64,000 nucleotides of DNA, from NCBI RefSeq assembly GCF_001281485.1, contig NZ_CP012669.1, forward strand, positions 2,263,501 through 2,327,500. Direction: 5' to 3'. This DNA comes from Altererythrobacter epoxidivorans (lineage in GTDB: Bacteria > Pseudomonadota > Alphaproteobacteria > Sphingomonadales > Sphingomonadaceae). How positions within the stretch are numbered: position 1 is the first letter of the stretch; each line of letters starts with the position of its first letter. The position numbers and the translations under genes are program-made. Shown here in pieces: positions 29,523 through 39,986 of this stretch. Below the pieces are notes generated by a model that made no database searches, was not told the DNA's origin, and saw only the letters and a list, made by a program, of their open reading frames with translations.

Positions 29523-32288
29523 GTGAACAATCTCCCCATCCCCAACCAGCGCGCGATCGTCGATCGGCGTGAACTGGCAGGCAAGATCGATGCGCTGGCA
29601 AAGGAAAAGGGGGCGCAGCAGGCGCGCGGGGAGATTGTTGCACTTTTGAAAGATGCGCTGGAACAGGGTCGCGCCGAAATCCGGCAGCGACTGGAAACGC
29701 ATCCCTCGCGCGGTCACTTATGCACCGGCAGCCAGAGCTTCCTGATCGACCAGCTGGTCCGCATCATTCACGATCTCGTGATCGAGCATGTCTATCCGGT
29801 CGCCAACCGTAGCGCGGCCGAACGGCTGACCATCCTTGCTGTCGGCGGATATGGCCGTGCGGAGATGGCGCCGCATTCGGACGTCGACATCGCCTTCATT
29901 ACCCCGACACGGCGTGCGCCATGGTGCGAGCAGGTGATCGAGGCGATGCTCTATTTCCTGTGGGATCTCGGCCTCAAGGTCGGCCACTCCAGCCGGACCG
30001 TCGACGACACGTTGCGCATGGCGCGTGAGGACCTGACGATCCGCACCGCCCTACTCGAAGGGCGCTTCGTCTGGGGCGACCGGGCCCTGTATGACGAAAC
30101 TTCCGTGCGCTTCTGGGCCGAAGTCGCCAAGGGCAGCGAACGCCAGTTCCTGGCCGAAAAGCTCGAAGAACGAAACGCCCGGCACAAGCGGATGGGCGAC
30201 AGTCGCTATGTCGTCGAACCCAATGTGAAGGATGGTAAGGGCGGCCTTCGCGACCTCCAGACATTGTACTGGATCGGGAAGTACATCCACCGCGTCAGGA
30301 GCGCCGCCGACCTCGTCGACGTGGGCCTGCTGACAAAAGCGGAATACAAGGGTTTCCGCCGCGCCGAAGGCTTCCTGCTGGCGGTGCGCTGCCACATGCA
30401 TTTCATTACGGGGCGCGCGGAGGACAGGCTGACCTTCGACCTGCAGCGGCGCGTCGCTGAGCGGATGAACTTCCAGGATCGCCCGGGCAAGAGCGCGGTC
30501 GAACGGTTCATGCAGTTCTATTTCCTGCAGGCAAAGCGGGTCGGCAGCCTGACAGGTGTGTTCCTCGCCCACATCGACGACGAATTCGAACACAAGCGCG
30601 CCCGCAGCGGGTTCTTCGCCGGCTGGAAGCAGAAATCGCGCCTGCTCAAGGGATACCGAGTGTTCGGCGGACGGATTGCCGCACCGTCGGACGACTGGTT
30701 CCGCAAGGACCCGATCCGCCTGATCGAAGTGTTCCAGCTGGCAGAAGAGAACAGTCTCGAAGTCCATCCCGAGACAATGCGCCTCGCCAACCGCGACAGC
30801 GTGCTGATCAAGGATGACGTGCGCGAAAACCCGCGCGCCAATGCGCTGTTCCTCGACCTGCTGTCAGGTCGCAACGATCCCGAGATGGTCCTGCGCTGGA
30901 TGAACGAGGCGAACGTGTTCGGCCGCTTCGTGCCCGACTTTGGCCGTGTCAACGCGCAGATGCAGTTCGACATGTACCATCATTACACGGTCGACGAGCA
31001 TACCATCCGCGCCATCGGCCTGCTTTCGAAGATCGAGAAGGGCGAGCTGAAGGGCGACCACCCGCGCTCCACCGGACTCATTCACAAGATCACTTCGCGG
31101 CGGGCGCTCTATGTCGCGGTCCTGCTGCACGACATTGCCAAGGGGCGCGGCGGCGACCATTCGGTCCTGGGGGCTGATGTTGCCCGCGAACTGTGCCCGC
31201 GTTTCGGCCTCGACGATGCCGAGACCGACCTCGTCGCCTGGCTTGTGCTCCAGCATTTGTTGATGAGCGCGACGGCGCAGAAACGCGACCTGACGGATCC
31301 CAAGACGATCGAGGATTTCGTCAGCGAAGTGCAGAGCACCGAACGCTTGCGCAACCTGATGCTGCTGACCGTGGTCGACATCCGCGCCGTGGGACCGGGC
31401 ACATGGAACAGCTGGAAACGCCAGCTGATCGGGGAGCTTTACGATTCCGCGCAGGAGCGCCTGCGACTTGGGCACATGCGTCATGGACGCGAACAGCGTG
31501 TCGAAGCGAAGAAGGAATCGGTCGCGGAGCAGTTGGGCGATCGGGCCGGACTGGTAGCGGACATCGGCAAGCTGTTCGACGACGCCTACTGGATCGCCGA
31601 GCCCGAGGACGTCATCGCCCTCAACCTCGTCCAGTACGAAGTGGCGCGAAAGATCGAGGACCAGCTCTCGATCCATTGCGAGTATTACGAGGCACGCGGC
31701 GCAACGCTGGTGACGGTCATCGCCGCCGACCATCCAGGCCTGTTCTATCGCATCGCCGGCGGCATTGCGCTGGCCGGGGCGAACATCATCGACGCCCGCA
31801 TCCATACCGCGCGCAGCGGTTGGGCGGTCGACAATTTCCTGGTGCAGGACCCGGTGGGCAAGCCGTTCCGCGAAGCAGGCCAGATCGACCGGCTCAAGAA
31901 AGCCATCGCCGATGCCCTCGGCAACAGGATCGAACTCGTGCCCAAGCTGGCACAGCGCCCGCTACCGCGCAGCCGTGCCGGCGCGTTCGAGGTCGCACCG
32001 CGCGTCAATTTCGACAACCAGGCGTCGAACCGCTTCACCGTGATAGAGGTCAATGCGCGCGATCGCTCGGCGCTTCTCAACAGGCTGTCGCGGGCGCTGT
32101 TCGAAAGCAATTTGATGGTCCAATCGGCCCACATCACCAATTACGGCGAGCGGGCCGCCGACACATTCTACGTCACCGATCTGACCGGCAGCAAGGTGAC
32201 CACACCTTCCCGCCTGAAGGAGATCGAGCAGCGCCTGCTCGATGCTGCCAGCGACGAACGGCAGGCCGCGCTGGAACCGGCCGAATAG
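29523..32288 (+). CDS. glnD: PII uridylyltransferase/uridylyl-removing enzyme
   Basis: Nitrogen-status sensor that uridylylates PII proteins when glutamine is low and removes UMP when it is high. The 921-residue protein has the nucleotidyltransferase motif GGYGRAEMAPHSDVDIAF (about 108-125), the HD hydrolase LLHDIAKG with H536, and two C-terminal ACT domains (about 731-810 and 843-915; LVTVIAADHPGLFYR and TVIEVNARDRSALLNRL). The start is GTG 29523. No glnB or glnK is adjacent. Confidence 0.96.
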   Translation: MNNLPIPNQRAIVDRRELAGKIDALAKEKGAQQARGEIVALLKDALEQGRAEIRQRLETHPSRGHLCTGSQSFLIDQLVRIIHDLVIEHVYPVANRSAAERLTILAVGGYGRAEMAPHSDVDIAFITPTRRAPWCEQVIEAMLYFLWDLGLKVGHSSRTVDDTLRMAREDLTIRTALLEGRFVWGDRALYDETSVRFWAEVAKGSERQFLAEKLEERNARHKRMGDSRYVVEPNVKDGKGGLRDLQTLYWIGKYIHRVRSAADLVDVGLLTKAEYKGFRRAEGFLLAVRCHMHFITGRAEDRLTFDLQRRVAERMNFQDRPGKSAVERFMQFYFLQAKRVGSLTGVFLAHIDDEFEHKRARSGFFAGWKQKSRLLKGYRVFGGRIAAPSDDWFRKDPIRLIEVFQLAEENSLEVHPETMRLANRDSVLIKDDVRENPRANALFLDLLSGRNDPEMVLRWMNEANVFGRFVPDFGRVNAQMQFDMYHHYTVDEHTIRAIGLLSKIEKGELKGDHPRSTGLIHKITSRRALYVAVLLHDIAKGRGGDHSVLGADVARELCPRFGLDDAETDLVAWLVLQHLLMSATAQKRDLTDPKTIEDFVSEVQSTERLRNLMLLTVVDIRAVGPGTWNSWKRQLIGELYDSAQERLRLGHMRHGREQRVEAKKESVAEQLGDRAGLVADIGKLFDDAYWIAEPEDVIALNLVQYEVARKIEDQLSIHCEYYEARGATLVTVIAADHPGLFYRIAGGIALAGANIIDARIHTARSGWAVDNFLVQDPVGKPFREAGQIDRLKKAIADALGNRIELVPKLAQRPLPRSRAGAFEVAPRVNFDNQASNRFTVIEVNARDRSALLNRLSRALFESNLMVQSAHITNYGERAADTFYVTDLTGSKVTTPSRLKEIEQRLLDAASDERQAALEPAE

Positions 32289-32343
32289 TCCGACCTTGGG
32301 CTAACTCGCTTTTGCCGTCGCTTTGCGGTAGATTTGCCGCGGG

Positions 32344-33291
32344 ATGAGGAAAGAACACGAACAGGCTGTGGCGCAGGTGCTCGAATCGGCATCAAGCGCA
32401 GCGCTTTCTCCGGTCGCTGCCAGCTGGTGCCGGTCCGGCCTCAGGCATGGCTTGGCGCCAGACGATTCGCGCGGCCCTACGATCCTGACAGGCAGCGAAT
32501 TGACCATTCGGCGCCAGCGCCACGACATGATGCTGTCGGTCGCCCGCCCCTTGCTCGACCAGCTTTACCAGACGGTTTCCGCAACCGGCTGTGCCGTGAT
32601 GCTCACCGATGCCGATGGCGTGGTCCTGGAAACACGCACCCAGACCGGTGACCGGGCGATGTTCGATGCCGTCGGCCTGACGCCGGGCGGCGTCTGGAGC
32701 GAGGGCATCGAAGGGACCAACGGTATCGGAACCTGCCTTGTCGAAGACCGTGCCGTGACCATCCATCGGGACGAACATTTTGCCAGTCGCAACATCGGCA
32801 TTAGCTGCATGGATGCGCCAATCCACGATGCTCGCGGTCGGTTGGTGGGTGCCCTCGATATTTCGAGCTGCCGCGACGATCACAGCCAGGCGATGGCTGC
32901 GCTGGTGCAGAAGATCGTTCAGGACTCGGCCCGCCGGATCGAGCGCGGCGTTTTCTACCGACACTTTGCGGGCAACCGGATCATCGACACGAACGAGCCC
33001 GGCGGCGATGCCGCACTGATCGCCGTCGATCGCGACGATTTGCTGGTCGGCGCGACCCTTGCCGCACGCAAACGTTTCCGTCTCACCGACGACTGCCTGA
33101 CCGGCAACCGGACTGCGGCAGAGCTGCTGGGAGAAGGCGACGCGGCATCCTTCCTCGATTCGGAACGCGCCGTCCTGCGCCGCGCCCTCGCTCAGGCCGG
33201 GGGCAATGCGACCAAGGCTGCCCGGGCTCTCGGCATAGGTCGCGCAACCCTCTATCGCAGGCTCGAAAAGGCCGGAATCGCCCGCCAATAG
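32344..33291 (+). CDS. GAF-Fis transcriptional regulator (AcoR-like without AAA+ domain)
   Basis: A 315-residue regulator. Residues about 65-210 form the AcoR-type GAF sensor (WSEGIEGTNGIGTCLVE, CMDAPIHDARG) and the C-terminus is a Fis/HTH_8 helix-turn-helix (AGGNATKAARALGIGRATLYR). The sigma-54-contacting AAA+ domain of true AcoR proteins is absent, so it should act on sigma-70 promoters. It sits 160 bases before an aldehyde dehydrogenase gene, and the gap between holds a perfect inverted repeat. An aldehyde- or alcohol-responsive activator is the likely role. Confidence 0.85.
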   Translation: MRKEHEQAVAQVLESASSAALSPVAASWCRSGLRHGLAPDDSRGPTILTGSELTIRRQRHDMMLSVARPLLDQLYQTVSATGCAVMLTDADGVVLETRTQTGDRAMFDAVGLTPGGVWSEGIEGTNGIGTCLVEDRAVTIHRDEHFASRNIGISCMDAPIHDARGRLVGALDISSCRDDHSQAMAALVQKIVQDSARRIERGVFYRHFAGNRIIDTNEPGGDAALIAVDRDDLLVGATLAARKRFRLTDDCLTGNRTAAELLGEGDAASFLDSERAVLRRALAQAGGNATKAARALGIGRATLYRRLEKAGIARQ

Positions 33292-33330
33292 GGCTCTGTT
33301 CCAAGCAGTATCGCTTATTTCGGCGGCAAG

Positions 33331-33348
33331 TGTCTCAATCCCGAGACA
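33331..33348. promoter_or_regulatory. candidate operator upstream of the aldehyde dehydrogenase
   Basis: TGTCTC (33331-33336) and GAGACA (33343-33348) are perfect inverted repeats with a six-base spacer; a further GAGAC half-site follows at 33354-33358. The site lies about 105 bases before the aldehyde dehydrogenase ATG and 40 bases after the regulator stop, a good place for an activator with a Fis-type domain. No -24/-12 sigma-54 promoter was seen downstream. Confidence 0.5.
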
Positions 33349-33451
33349 GTTGCGAGACTCCTCTGCTGCGCCCGGATTGTGAAAATCGGCGCGCGCTTCA
33401 TCCTTACTCTCACGACCGGGATACCCCGGCGACAAACGAGAGGTTGATGGA

Positions 33452-34972
<1,521 letters not shown>

Positions 34973-34986
34973 GGGTCGCATCTCGG

Positions 34987-35020
34987 CCCGGCGGCACCTC
35001 CTCTCTCCATAGCCGCCGGG
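34987..35020 (+). terminator. perfect hairpin after the aldehyde dehydrogenase gene
   Basis: CCCGGCGGC (34987-34995) pairs with GCCGCCGGG (35012-35020), nine G-C pairs around a 16-base pyrimidine-rich loop, 15 bases after the stop codon. No T-tract follows, so it may only be a 3' stabilising stem or partial terminator. Confidence 0.5.
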
Positions 35021-35058
35021 TCGAACACCCCACCCAATCGCACAACCAGGAATTTTTT

Positions 35059-35090
35059 CGCGCGACGACGATCGGGTGCGATGTCGCGCG
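35059..35090 (+). other. hairpin in the leader of the porin gene
   Basis: CGCGCGAC (35059-35066) and GTCGCGCG (35083-35090) are perfect inverted repeats, preceded by a run of six T. The element sits 36 bases before the porin ATG. It may be an operator or a 5'-UTR stem. Confidence 0.35.
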
Positions 35091-35125
35091 CCATCAACAA
35101 TGCCCGAATGATGGGAGGCTCTCTT

Positions 35126-35857
35126 ATGAAACGCTTGCTCACCGCTTCGCTGGCCGGACTGGCGATGATCGCCGCTGCGCCTGCATCTGCGCAGGACAGC
35201 ATGAACGAATCGAGCGGCCCGCCCGCAGCCGACCCGGTCGAAGACGCTTCGGGTATGGACGTATCCTTCAGCCTGGCAGCCGCAACCGACTACGTTTTCC
35301 GCGGCATCAGCCAGAGCGCCGAGGATCCCGCCGTCTTTGCCGCCGTTTCGATCAAGGCCGGCGGGTTTTATGCCGGTGCGGGGACCGAGAATGTCGATTT
35401 TCCCGGTATCGACCAGGAATACGACCTGTGGGCGGGTTATGTCCTGCCGCTGGGCGGCAAGACCGCTCTCGACGTCGGCGTCGTCCGCTACGGCTATATC
35501 GATAGCCCGGTCGATATCGACACGGTCGAGATAAAGGCTGCCTTGTCATCCAGCATCGGCAAGACCGGCGTCGGCGTGGCAGGCTACTGGACCCCCGACT
35601 ATTTCGGCACCGATGACGACGGCTTCTATGCCGAAGCGAACATGCGCCAACCCCTGGGCGACAAGCTGAGCATGTCGGGCGCGGTCGGGCATCAGTGGAT
35701 TTCCGCCGGCGGCGACTATCTGACCTGGAACGCCGGCCTGTCCTATGCGGTATTGCCCGGAGCCAATGTCGATATCCGCTACCACGACACCGATACCGGC
35801 GCCTTCGGCACGCTCGCCGACGCTCGCCTCGTGGGCAGCTTTTCGATAGGCTTCTGA
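35126..35857 (+). CDS. TorF-family outer-membrane porin-like protein
   Basis: A 243-residue beta-barrel-like protein with a signal peptide (MKRLLTASLAG to PASAQ) and an acidic linker. The barrel begins SFSLAAATDYVFRGISQS, the hallmark of the Gcw_chp/TorF putative porin family, and ends with the aromatic LVGSFSIGF. ATG 35126 is chosen because of GGGAGG upstream. The substrate is unknown; its place between an aldehyde dehydrogenase and DUF779 suggests uptake of an alcohol or aldehyde substrate, which is inference. Confidence 0.8.
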   Translation: MKRLLTASLAGLAMIAAAPASAQDSMNESSGPPAADPVEDASGMDVSFSLAAATDYVFRGISQSAEDPAVFAAVSIKAGGFYAGAGTENVDFPGIDQEYDLWAGYVLPLGGKTALDVGVVRYGYIDSPVDIDTVEIKAALSSSIGKTGVGVAGYWTPDYFGTDDDGFYAEANMRQPLGDKLSMSGAVGHQWISAGGDYLTWNAGLSYAVLPGANVDIRYHDTDTGAFGTLADARLVGSFSIGF

Positions 35858-35859
35858 AC

Positions 35860-36228
35860 ATGACCGCCCCGCCCCGAGTTACCGCGACTGACGCAGCACG
35901 CGAATTGCTGGCGCAGATCGTGGACCGGCACGGAGACGTGCTGATCCACCAGTCGGGTGGCTGCTGCGACGGGTCGAGCCCGATGTGCTATCCGCGGGAA
36001 GAATTCCGGATCGGTGAGCGCGACGTGCTGCTCGGCCGGATCGATGGGACGCCGGTCTATATCGGCGGCCTCCAGTTCGAAGCGTGGAAGCACACCCAGC
36101 TGATCCTCGATGCAGTATCGGGGCGGGGCGGCATGTTCAGCCTGGACAACGGGACGGAGCGGCGATTTCTCGTCCGCTCACGCGCCTTTTCGCAACTGGA
36201 ACTGGCTGCGCTGGAAACAGAGGCCTAG
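35860..36228 (+). CDS. DUF779 family protein
   Basis: A 122-residue cytoplasmic protein of COG3564/DUF779. It has the conserved cysteine cluster HQSGGCCDGSSPMC near residue 30-45, and the family C-terminal block GGLQFEAWKHTQLILDAV. The biochemical role is unknown, but the family is commonly found beside ExaC-type aldehyde dehydrogenases, as here. It starts two bases after the porin stop and ends in a CTAG shared with the convergent yggS gene. The double cysteine suggests metal binding or redox sensing. Confidence 0.8.
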   Translation: MTAPPRVTATDAARELLAQIVDRHGDVLIHQSGGCCDGSSPMCYPREEFRIGERDVLLGRIDGTPVYIGGLQFEAWKHTQLILDAVSGRGGMFSLDNGTERRFLVRSRAFSQLELAALETEA

Positions 36229-36887
36229 GAACGTCCGCCGAACAGGGCCGTGCCGACGCGGATGTGCGTTGCGCCCAGCATGACGGCGGTTTCATAGTCC
36301 CCGCTCATCCCCATGCTCAGCCCTTCGAGACCGTTGTCTTTCGCTAGGTTTGCCAGCAATGCGAAGAACGGGGCAGGCTCGATATCGGCAGGCGGAATAC
36401 ACATCAGTCCGGCAATCGGAAGGTTCGCATCGCGGGCCGACGCTAGCAATGCGGGAAGCTGGTCGATTGGGCAGCCGCCCTTCTGTACCTCGCTACCGAT
36501 GTTGACCTGGATGAAACAGGGCACGCGGCGGTCCGCCTTGTCCATCGCCTTGGCAAGCGCCTTCAGCAGGCTGGGCCGGTCGAGCGAGTGGATGCAATCG
36601 AACAGCGCTACGGCATCGTCCGCCTTGTTCGATTGCAGCTGGCCGATCAGGTGCAGTTCGACATCGGGATAACGCTCGCGCAGCGAAGGCCATTTGTCCT
36701 GCGCTTCCTGGACGCGGTTTTCGCCAAAGACCCGCTGCCCCTCTTCCAGCAATGGCATAATCGCCTGCGTGGAATGGGTCTTGCTCACCGCGATCAGGGT
36801 GATGTCGCCCGGCTCGCGGCGCGAGGCCTTGCACGCCTTCGCGATATTGGTGCGGACTTCTTGAAGCGGGGTATCTGCCTTTTCCAT
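36225..36887 (-). CDS. yggS: YggS/PLPBP pyridoxal phosphate homeostasis protein
   Basis: A 220-residue single-domain PLP-binding protein (alanine racemase N-terminal fold) that buffers pyridoxal phosphate. The PLP lysine is K36 in IAVSKTH. Further family signatures are GENRVQEAQDK, HLIGQLQSNK, and SMGMSGDYETAVMLGATHIRVG, which binds the phosphate. Length is normal. Its ATG lies inside a CCATGG that can also start the divergent TenI/ThiE-like gene, and its stop is shared with DUF779. Confidence 0.93.
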   Translation of the reverse strand: MEKADTPLQEVRTNIAKACKASRREPGDITLIAVSKTHSTQAIMPLLEEGQRVFGENRVQEAQDKWPSLRERYPDVELHLIGQLQSNKADDAVALFDCIHSLDRPSLLKALAKAMDKADRRVPCFIQVNIGSEVQKGGCPIDQLPALLASARDANLPIAGLMCIPPADIEPAPFFALLANLAKDNGLEGLSMGMSGDYETAVMLGATHIRVGTALFGGRS

Positions 36888-36909
36888 GGCGCCGCGCTAT
36901 AGCGGGTGC

Positions 36910-37443
36910 GTGACGACCTGCCAGCCCCTGCCGAAGCTATGGCTTCTGTCCGACGAGCGGAACGATGCCGTTCTAGAACAGGCGATCGCACGCCTGCCAA
37001 GGCGCTCGGCCTTCGTTTACAGGCATTATCATCTGGATATGGCGAAGCGGCAGGCACGCTTCGCAGCCTTGCGAGACCTCGCCCGGCGGCACGATCACAC
37101 GGTAATTCTCGCAGGTAGCCCCGTCCTGGCGCGCAAGTGGCTGGCCGATGGCGTGTATGGCCCCGCCAGCGCTATGCCGCGCGACAATGCCCTGCTGAAG
37201 ATCGTCACTGCTCACAATTGGCCCGAAATCGTTGCAGCCGAGCGCGCCGAGGCCGACGCGATCATGCTATCGCCCGTCTTCCCGACTGCCTCCCATCCGG
37301 GCGGACGCAGTCTGGGACCGGTGCGGTTCCGCCTGTTGGCGCGAAAGACGGCGATCCCCGTCATCGCTCTAGGCGGCATGACAAAGGACACGGCAAAGCG
37401 GCTGGACTGGCCCCGCTGGGCCGCGATTGACGGGTTGAGCTGA
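36910..37443 (+). CDS. thiamine phosphate synthase/TenI-like protein
   Basis: A roughly 177-residue TIM-barrel protein of the ThiE/TenI family. It starts with LPKLWLLSDERND, has the phosphate-binding region SPVFPTASHPGGRSLGP and the late IPVIALGGM. It lacks several ThiE residues for the pyrophosphate substrate, so it may be a TenI-type thiazole tautomerase or a diverged homologue. GTG 36910 is taken as the start; ATG 36886 would overlap the yggS start codon on the other strand. No other thiamine gene or TPP riboswitch is near. Confidence 0.75.
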   Translation: MTTCQPLPKLWLLSDERNDAVLEQAIARLPRRSAFVYRHYHLDMAKRQARFAALRDLARRHDHTVILAGSPVLARKWLADGVYGPASAMPRDNALLKIVTAHNWPEIVAAERAEADAIMLSPVFPTASHPGGRSLGPVRFRLLARKTAIPVIALGGMTKDTAKRLDWPRWAAIDGLS

Positions 37444-37478
37444 GACTCGCCTCGCCGCTGTTCGCTTGACCGCGAGTC
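37444..37478 (+). terminator. stem-loop after the TenI-like gene
   Basis: GACTCGC (37444-37450) pairs with GCGAGTC (37472-37478) immediately after the TGA. The seven-pair stem has a 21-base loop and no T-tract. It lies 40 bases before the ftsK start and may separate the two transcripts. Confidence 0.35.
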
Positions 37479-37517
37479 CCCGAGGATTCATGGTGTGTTC
37501 CGACAGGAGGACGCCGT

Positions 37518-39857
37518 ATGGCGACACAAGCTATGAGCACCCGCAAGACTCGCGGCAACACCGATTGGCGCGCGGCATTTCGCCGTTCGATGCGCCGCGC
37601 CCTGCAGATGGCCGGCGCCGGGGCGCTGGTCGTGTTGCTCGTATTCCTGACCCTGTCGATCGCCAGCTACACCCAGACCGACCCTAGCGGTTCGACCGCT
37701 GCATCGGGCGAAGACATCCAGAACTGGATGGGCGGAACCGGGGCATGGGTCGCAGACAAGGTGCTCGGCACGTTCGGCCTGACCTCCGTCCTCCTGCTGC
37801 CGCTAATCTATATTTCCGCGCGCAAGCTGTGGCGCGATGTCGAGCATGAGGACGAGGAGGACACGACGCGCTGGTGGCTGCCGCTCGGCCTGCTCCTCAT
37901 CGCCATGGTCCTGCTGTCGACCGTTTTGTCGCTCGCTTTCGAGGGGCCACGTGGCACCCTGCCCGCACAAATGGGCGGCATATCGGGCCTGTTGGGTGCC
38001 GCCGCAATCGAAGCCGTGGCTTCGCGGTTCGGTGAAAGCGCCGATGGCTGGATCATCCTGGGCGCCGCGCTCGCAAGCCTTGCCGGCGGCGTAGGGCTGC
38101 TGACGCGCGTCTTCGCAATCGACTGGCGCGGCCTGCTTACCCTTCCCGACTTCCTGCACCGCACGCCTGCAGAAATCGAGGACGACGTCCCGCTCCCCGG
38201 ACGCGAGAAACCGGCACGCAAGGCCAAGCCTGACGCGGAAAAACGCCCGGAGCCTGTCCAGCGCCGGGCACCGGAAATTTCCGATCCCTCCGCTCCGCCC
38301 AAGCCTGCAACCATTGCCAAGGCGAAGCAGCGCGACATGTTCGCAAGCTTCGACCTGCCCAGTCTCGACCTGCTGGCCGACGTGCCGGAAAATACGGCGC
38401 CCAAGCTCGACAAGCTGGCGCTGGAACGCAATGCGCGCCTGCTCGAAAACGTACTCGACGATTTCAATGTGAAGGGCGAGATCACGGCGGTCCGCACCGG
38501 GCCTGTCGTCACCATGTACGAGCTGGAACCTGCCCCCGGCATCAAGGCTAGCCGCGTGGTCGGCCTGGCCGAAGACATCGCGCGCAACATGAGCGCAATA
38601 AGCGCCCGTGTCTCGCCCATTCCGGGCCGCACGGTCATGGGCATCGAATTACCCAATGCCGACCGCGTCATGGTCAGCTTCAAGGAACTCGCCGCGTGCG
38701 AAGCCTTTGCCGAAAACAAGGGCAATTTGCCGATTATCCTGGGCAAGGACATTGCCGGTGAGCCCATCGTTGCCGACCTTGCCGCCATGCCGCACTTGCT
38801 CGTTGCCGGCACCACCGGCTCGGGTAAGTCGGTCGGCCTGAACGCGATCCTGCTGTCGCTGCTTTACCGTTTCACGCCCGCCGAATGCCGCCTGATCCTG
38901 ATCGATCCCAAGGTTCTGGAACTCAAGACCTACGACGATATCCCGCATCTCCTCAGCCCGGTGGTGACGGAACCGCACAAGTCGGTTCGCGCGCTCAAGT
39001 GGGCGGTGGAGGAGATGGAGCGACGCTATCGCATGATGTCGTCGGTCAATTCGCGCAACATCAACAGCTTTAACGAGAAGGTCACCGCAGCCGCCGCAAA
39101 GGGCAAGCCGCTCGGGCGACGGGTGCAGACCGGCTTCGATCCAGAGACCGGCGAAGAACTGTTCGAGGAAGAACAGCTCGATTACGAACCGCTGCCGCAG
39201 ATCGTCCTGATCGTCGACGAACTTGCCGACCTGATGGTCACCGTCGGCAAGGAGATCGAAGTATTGATCCAGCGCCTTAGTCAGAAATCGCGCGCCGCAG
39301 GTATCCACCTGATCATGGCGACCCAGCGCCCCTCGGTCGACGTCATTACCGGCGTGATCAAGGCCAACCTTCCGACCCGCATCAGCTTCAAGGTCACCAG
39401 CCGTATCGACAGCCGCACCATCCTGGGCGAACAGGGTGCGGAGCAACTGCTGGGCAAGGGCGACATGCTCTACAAGCCGAATACCGGTGCCATGGTCCGC
39501 GTCCACGGCCCCTTCGTCAGTGACGAAGAGGTCGAAAGCGTGGCGGATTTCTGGCGCGGACAGGGCAAGCCCGACTACGTCGATGCCGTCACCGAAGAAC
39601 CGGAAGACGGCGGCTTCAACTTCGAGGACGAATTCACCGCCTCGGACAATCCCGAAGAACGCAAGTACCGCCAGGCCTGCCAGATCGTGATCGAGAACCA
39701 GAAGGCGTCGGGCTCGTGGCTCCAGCGCCAGATGGGCGTGGGCTACAACACGGCTGCGAAATGGATCGAACGGATGGAAAGCGAAGGGCTCGTCGGGCCT
39801 GCCAACCATGTCGGCCGCCGCGAGATCTTCCGTGACCAGGACGGAAACCCGCTCTAG
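37518..39857 (+). CDS. ftsK: DNA translocase FtsK
   Basis: Pumps chromosome DNA through the division septum toward dif. The 779-residue protein has about four N-terminal membrane helices (37-205), a short Lys/Pro-rich linker (about 232-290), the motor alpha/beta domains with Walker A GTTGSGKS at about 431-438 and Walker B IVLIVDELADLM, and the C-terminal gamma winged helix (GSWLQRQMGVGYNTAAKWIERM) that reads polar KOPS-like sequences. GGAGG lies seven bases before ATG 37518. The linker is much shorter than in E. coli. Confidence 0.96.
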   Translation: MATQAMSTRKTRGNTDWRAAFRRSMRRALQMAGAGALVVLLVFLTLSIASYTQTDPSGSTAASGEDIQNWMGGTGAWVADKVLGTFGLTSVLLLPLIYISARKLWRDVEHEDEEDTTRWWLPLGLLLIAMVLLSTVLSLAFEGPRGTLPAQMGGISGLLGAAAIEAVASRFGESADGWIILGAALASLAGGVGLLTRVFAIDWRGLLTLPDFLHRTPAEIEDDVPLPGREKPARKAKPDAEKRPEPVQRRAPEISDPSAPPKPATIAKAKQRDMFASFDLPSLDLLADVPENTAPKLDKLALERNARLLENVLDDFNVKGEITAVRTGPVVTMYELEPAPGIKASRVVGLAEDIARNMSAISARVSPIPGRTVMGIELPNADRVMVSFKELAACEAFAENKGNLPIILGKDIAGEPIVADLAAMPHLLVAGTTGSGKSVGLNAILLSLLYRFTPAECRLILIDPKVLELKTYDDIPHLLSPVVTEPHKSVRALKWAVEEMERRYRMMSSVNSRNINSFNEKVTAAAAKGKPLGRRVQTGFDPETGEELFEEEQLDYEPLPQIVLIVDELADLMVTVGKEIEVLIQRLSQKSRAAGIHLIMATQRPSVDVITGVIKANLPTRISFKVTSRIDSRTILGEQGAEQLLGKGDMLYKPNTGAMVRVHGPFVSDEEVESVADFWRGQGKPDYVDAVTEEPEDGGFNFEDEFTASDNPEERKYRQACQIVIENQKASGSWLQRQMGVGYNTAAKWIERMESEGLVGPANHVGRREIFRDQDGNPL

Positions 39858-39986
39858 TCATTCCGAAGCCAACGGCAGGACCGCTTCTCGTTTGACAGTA
39901 TTTATTACTATAGGTGTTCCGACTAACATAGTTAATTTCAGGTGCGTAATTCATGTAATTTCGCGCCGATGTTTATAAAAAGATAA

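Noticed and set aside
33349..33451. Sigma-54 (-24/-12) promoter before the aldehyde dehydrogenase gene, as expected for an AcoR-like regulator
   Set aside because: No GG-N10-GC arrangement with the conserved flanks was found, and the regulator lacks the AAA+ domain.
36888..36909. TPP riboswitch before the TenI/ThiE-like gene
   Set aside because: Only 22 bases separate the divergent starts and no thi-box sequence is present.
39892..39897. Perfect TTGACA before the diguanylate cyclase gene
   Set aside because: No acceptable -10 hexamer occurs 16-18 bases downstream; the AT-rich region may hold a promoter, but I cannot place it.
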